Source: Synechococcus sp. UW140
Lineage (GTDB): Bacteria > Cyanobacteriota > Cyanobacteriia > PCC-6307 > Cyanobiaceae
DNA: 5,650 bases
Assembly: GCA_945878795.1 (NCBI GenBank)
Contig: CAMDWF010000171.1
Coordinates: forward strand, 1 to 5,650
Reading direction: 5' to 3'
Positions 5,585 through 5,650 of this stretch are shown here, piece by piece. Position numbers and translations under genes: made by a program. Below the pieces are notes generated by a model, which was given only the letters and a program-made list of their open reading frames with translations, did no database searches and was not told the origin of the DNA. Every line of letters starts with the position of its first letter. Positions within the stretch are counted from its first letter, which is position 1.

Positions 5585-5650
5585 ATGCCAGACCCGAATC
5601 CTTCCCTGGCGGCCCAGGACCAGCCCCCCATCGCGGTGCAGCCCAATGGG
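5585..5650 (+). CDS. Possible start of an unidentified protein gene, cut by the window edge
   Basis: ATG 5585 opens a frame that stays open for all 22 remaining codons. It begins MPDPNPSLAAQDQPPIAVQPN. The composition resembles a polar N-terminal leader of a GC-rich cyanobacterial protein, and divergence from the peptidase is plausible. No ribosome site is clear; the nearest G-rich sequence is GGGGGCAGGG, 11 bases or more upstream. The fragment is too short to identify, and an open frame of this length at high GC can arise by chance. Confidence 0.35.
   Translation, partial: MPDPNPSLAAQDQPPIAVQPNG

Noticed and set aside
1..5650. CRISPR array, tRNA/rRNA, insertion sequence or toxin-antitoxin pair
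   Set aside because: No spaced direct repeats, no cloverleaf, no transposase or terminal repeats, and no small paired genes were seen on either strand.

Overview
The window looks like ordinary chromosomal DNA of a GC-rich unicellular cyanobacterium of the Synechococcus/Cyanobium type. The clearest evidence is a photosynthetic-type NDH-1 subunit, NdhB, whose sequence follows the picocyanobacterial form I recall. Two HIP1 octamers (GCGATCGC), a cyanobacterial signature, also occur. Genus-level placement is inference; no database search was run.

Layout. Positions 1-1595 (minus) hold the N-terminal 531 residues of DNA topoisomerase I (topA); the gene runs off the left edge. A divergent region at 1596-1761 separates it from ndhB (plus, about 1762-3357), a 14-helix proton-pumping subunit of NDH-1. 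After a 59-base gap comes a free-standing MacB/LolD-type ABC ATPase (3417-4079, plus), probably co-transcribed with ndhB. It converges with a secreted M23/LytM zinc endopeptidase (4128-5480, minus) across 48 bases that contain a perfect palindrome. At the right edge, 5481-5584 carries a strong GC-rich inverted repeat and a G-rich tract. A possible new plus-strand gene begins at 5585 and is cut off after 22 codons.

How the genes relate. The four recognisable genes serve different housekeeping roles: DNA supercoiling, photosynthetic/respiratory electron transport, ATP-driven export or envelope transport, and cell-wall remodelling. I see no defence, mobile or biosynthetic system, no CRISPR array and no RNA gene. 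The ABC ATPase beside an M23 peptidase recalls envelope pairings such as FtsEX-EnvC. However, the genes are convergent and no permease lies in the window, so that link is weak.

The points most worth a second look are small. They are the ndhB start and its alanine-rich variable leader carrying both HIP1 sites, a dnaX-type A-run in topA, the hairpin and G-rich block upstream of the peptidase, and a local AT-rich stretch late in ndhB. I found no convincing undescribed system here.
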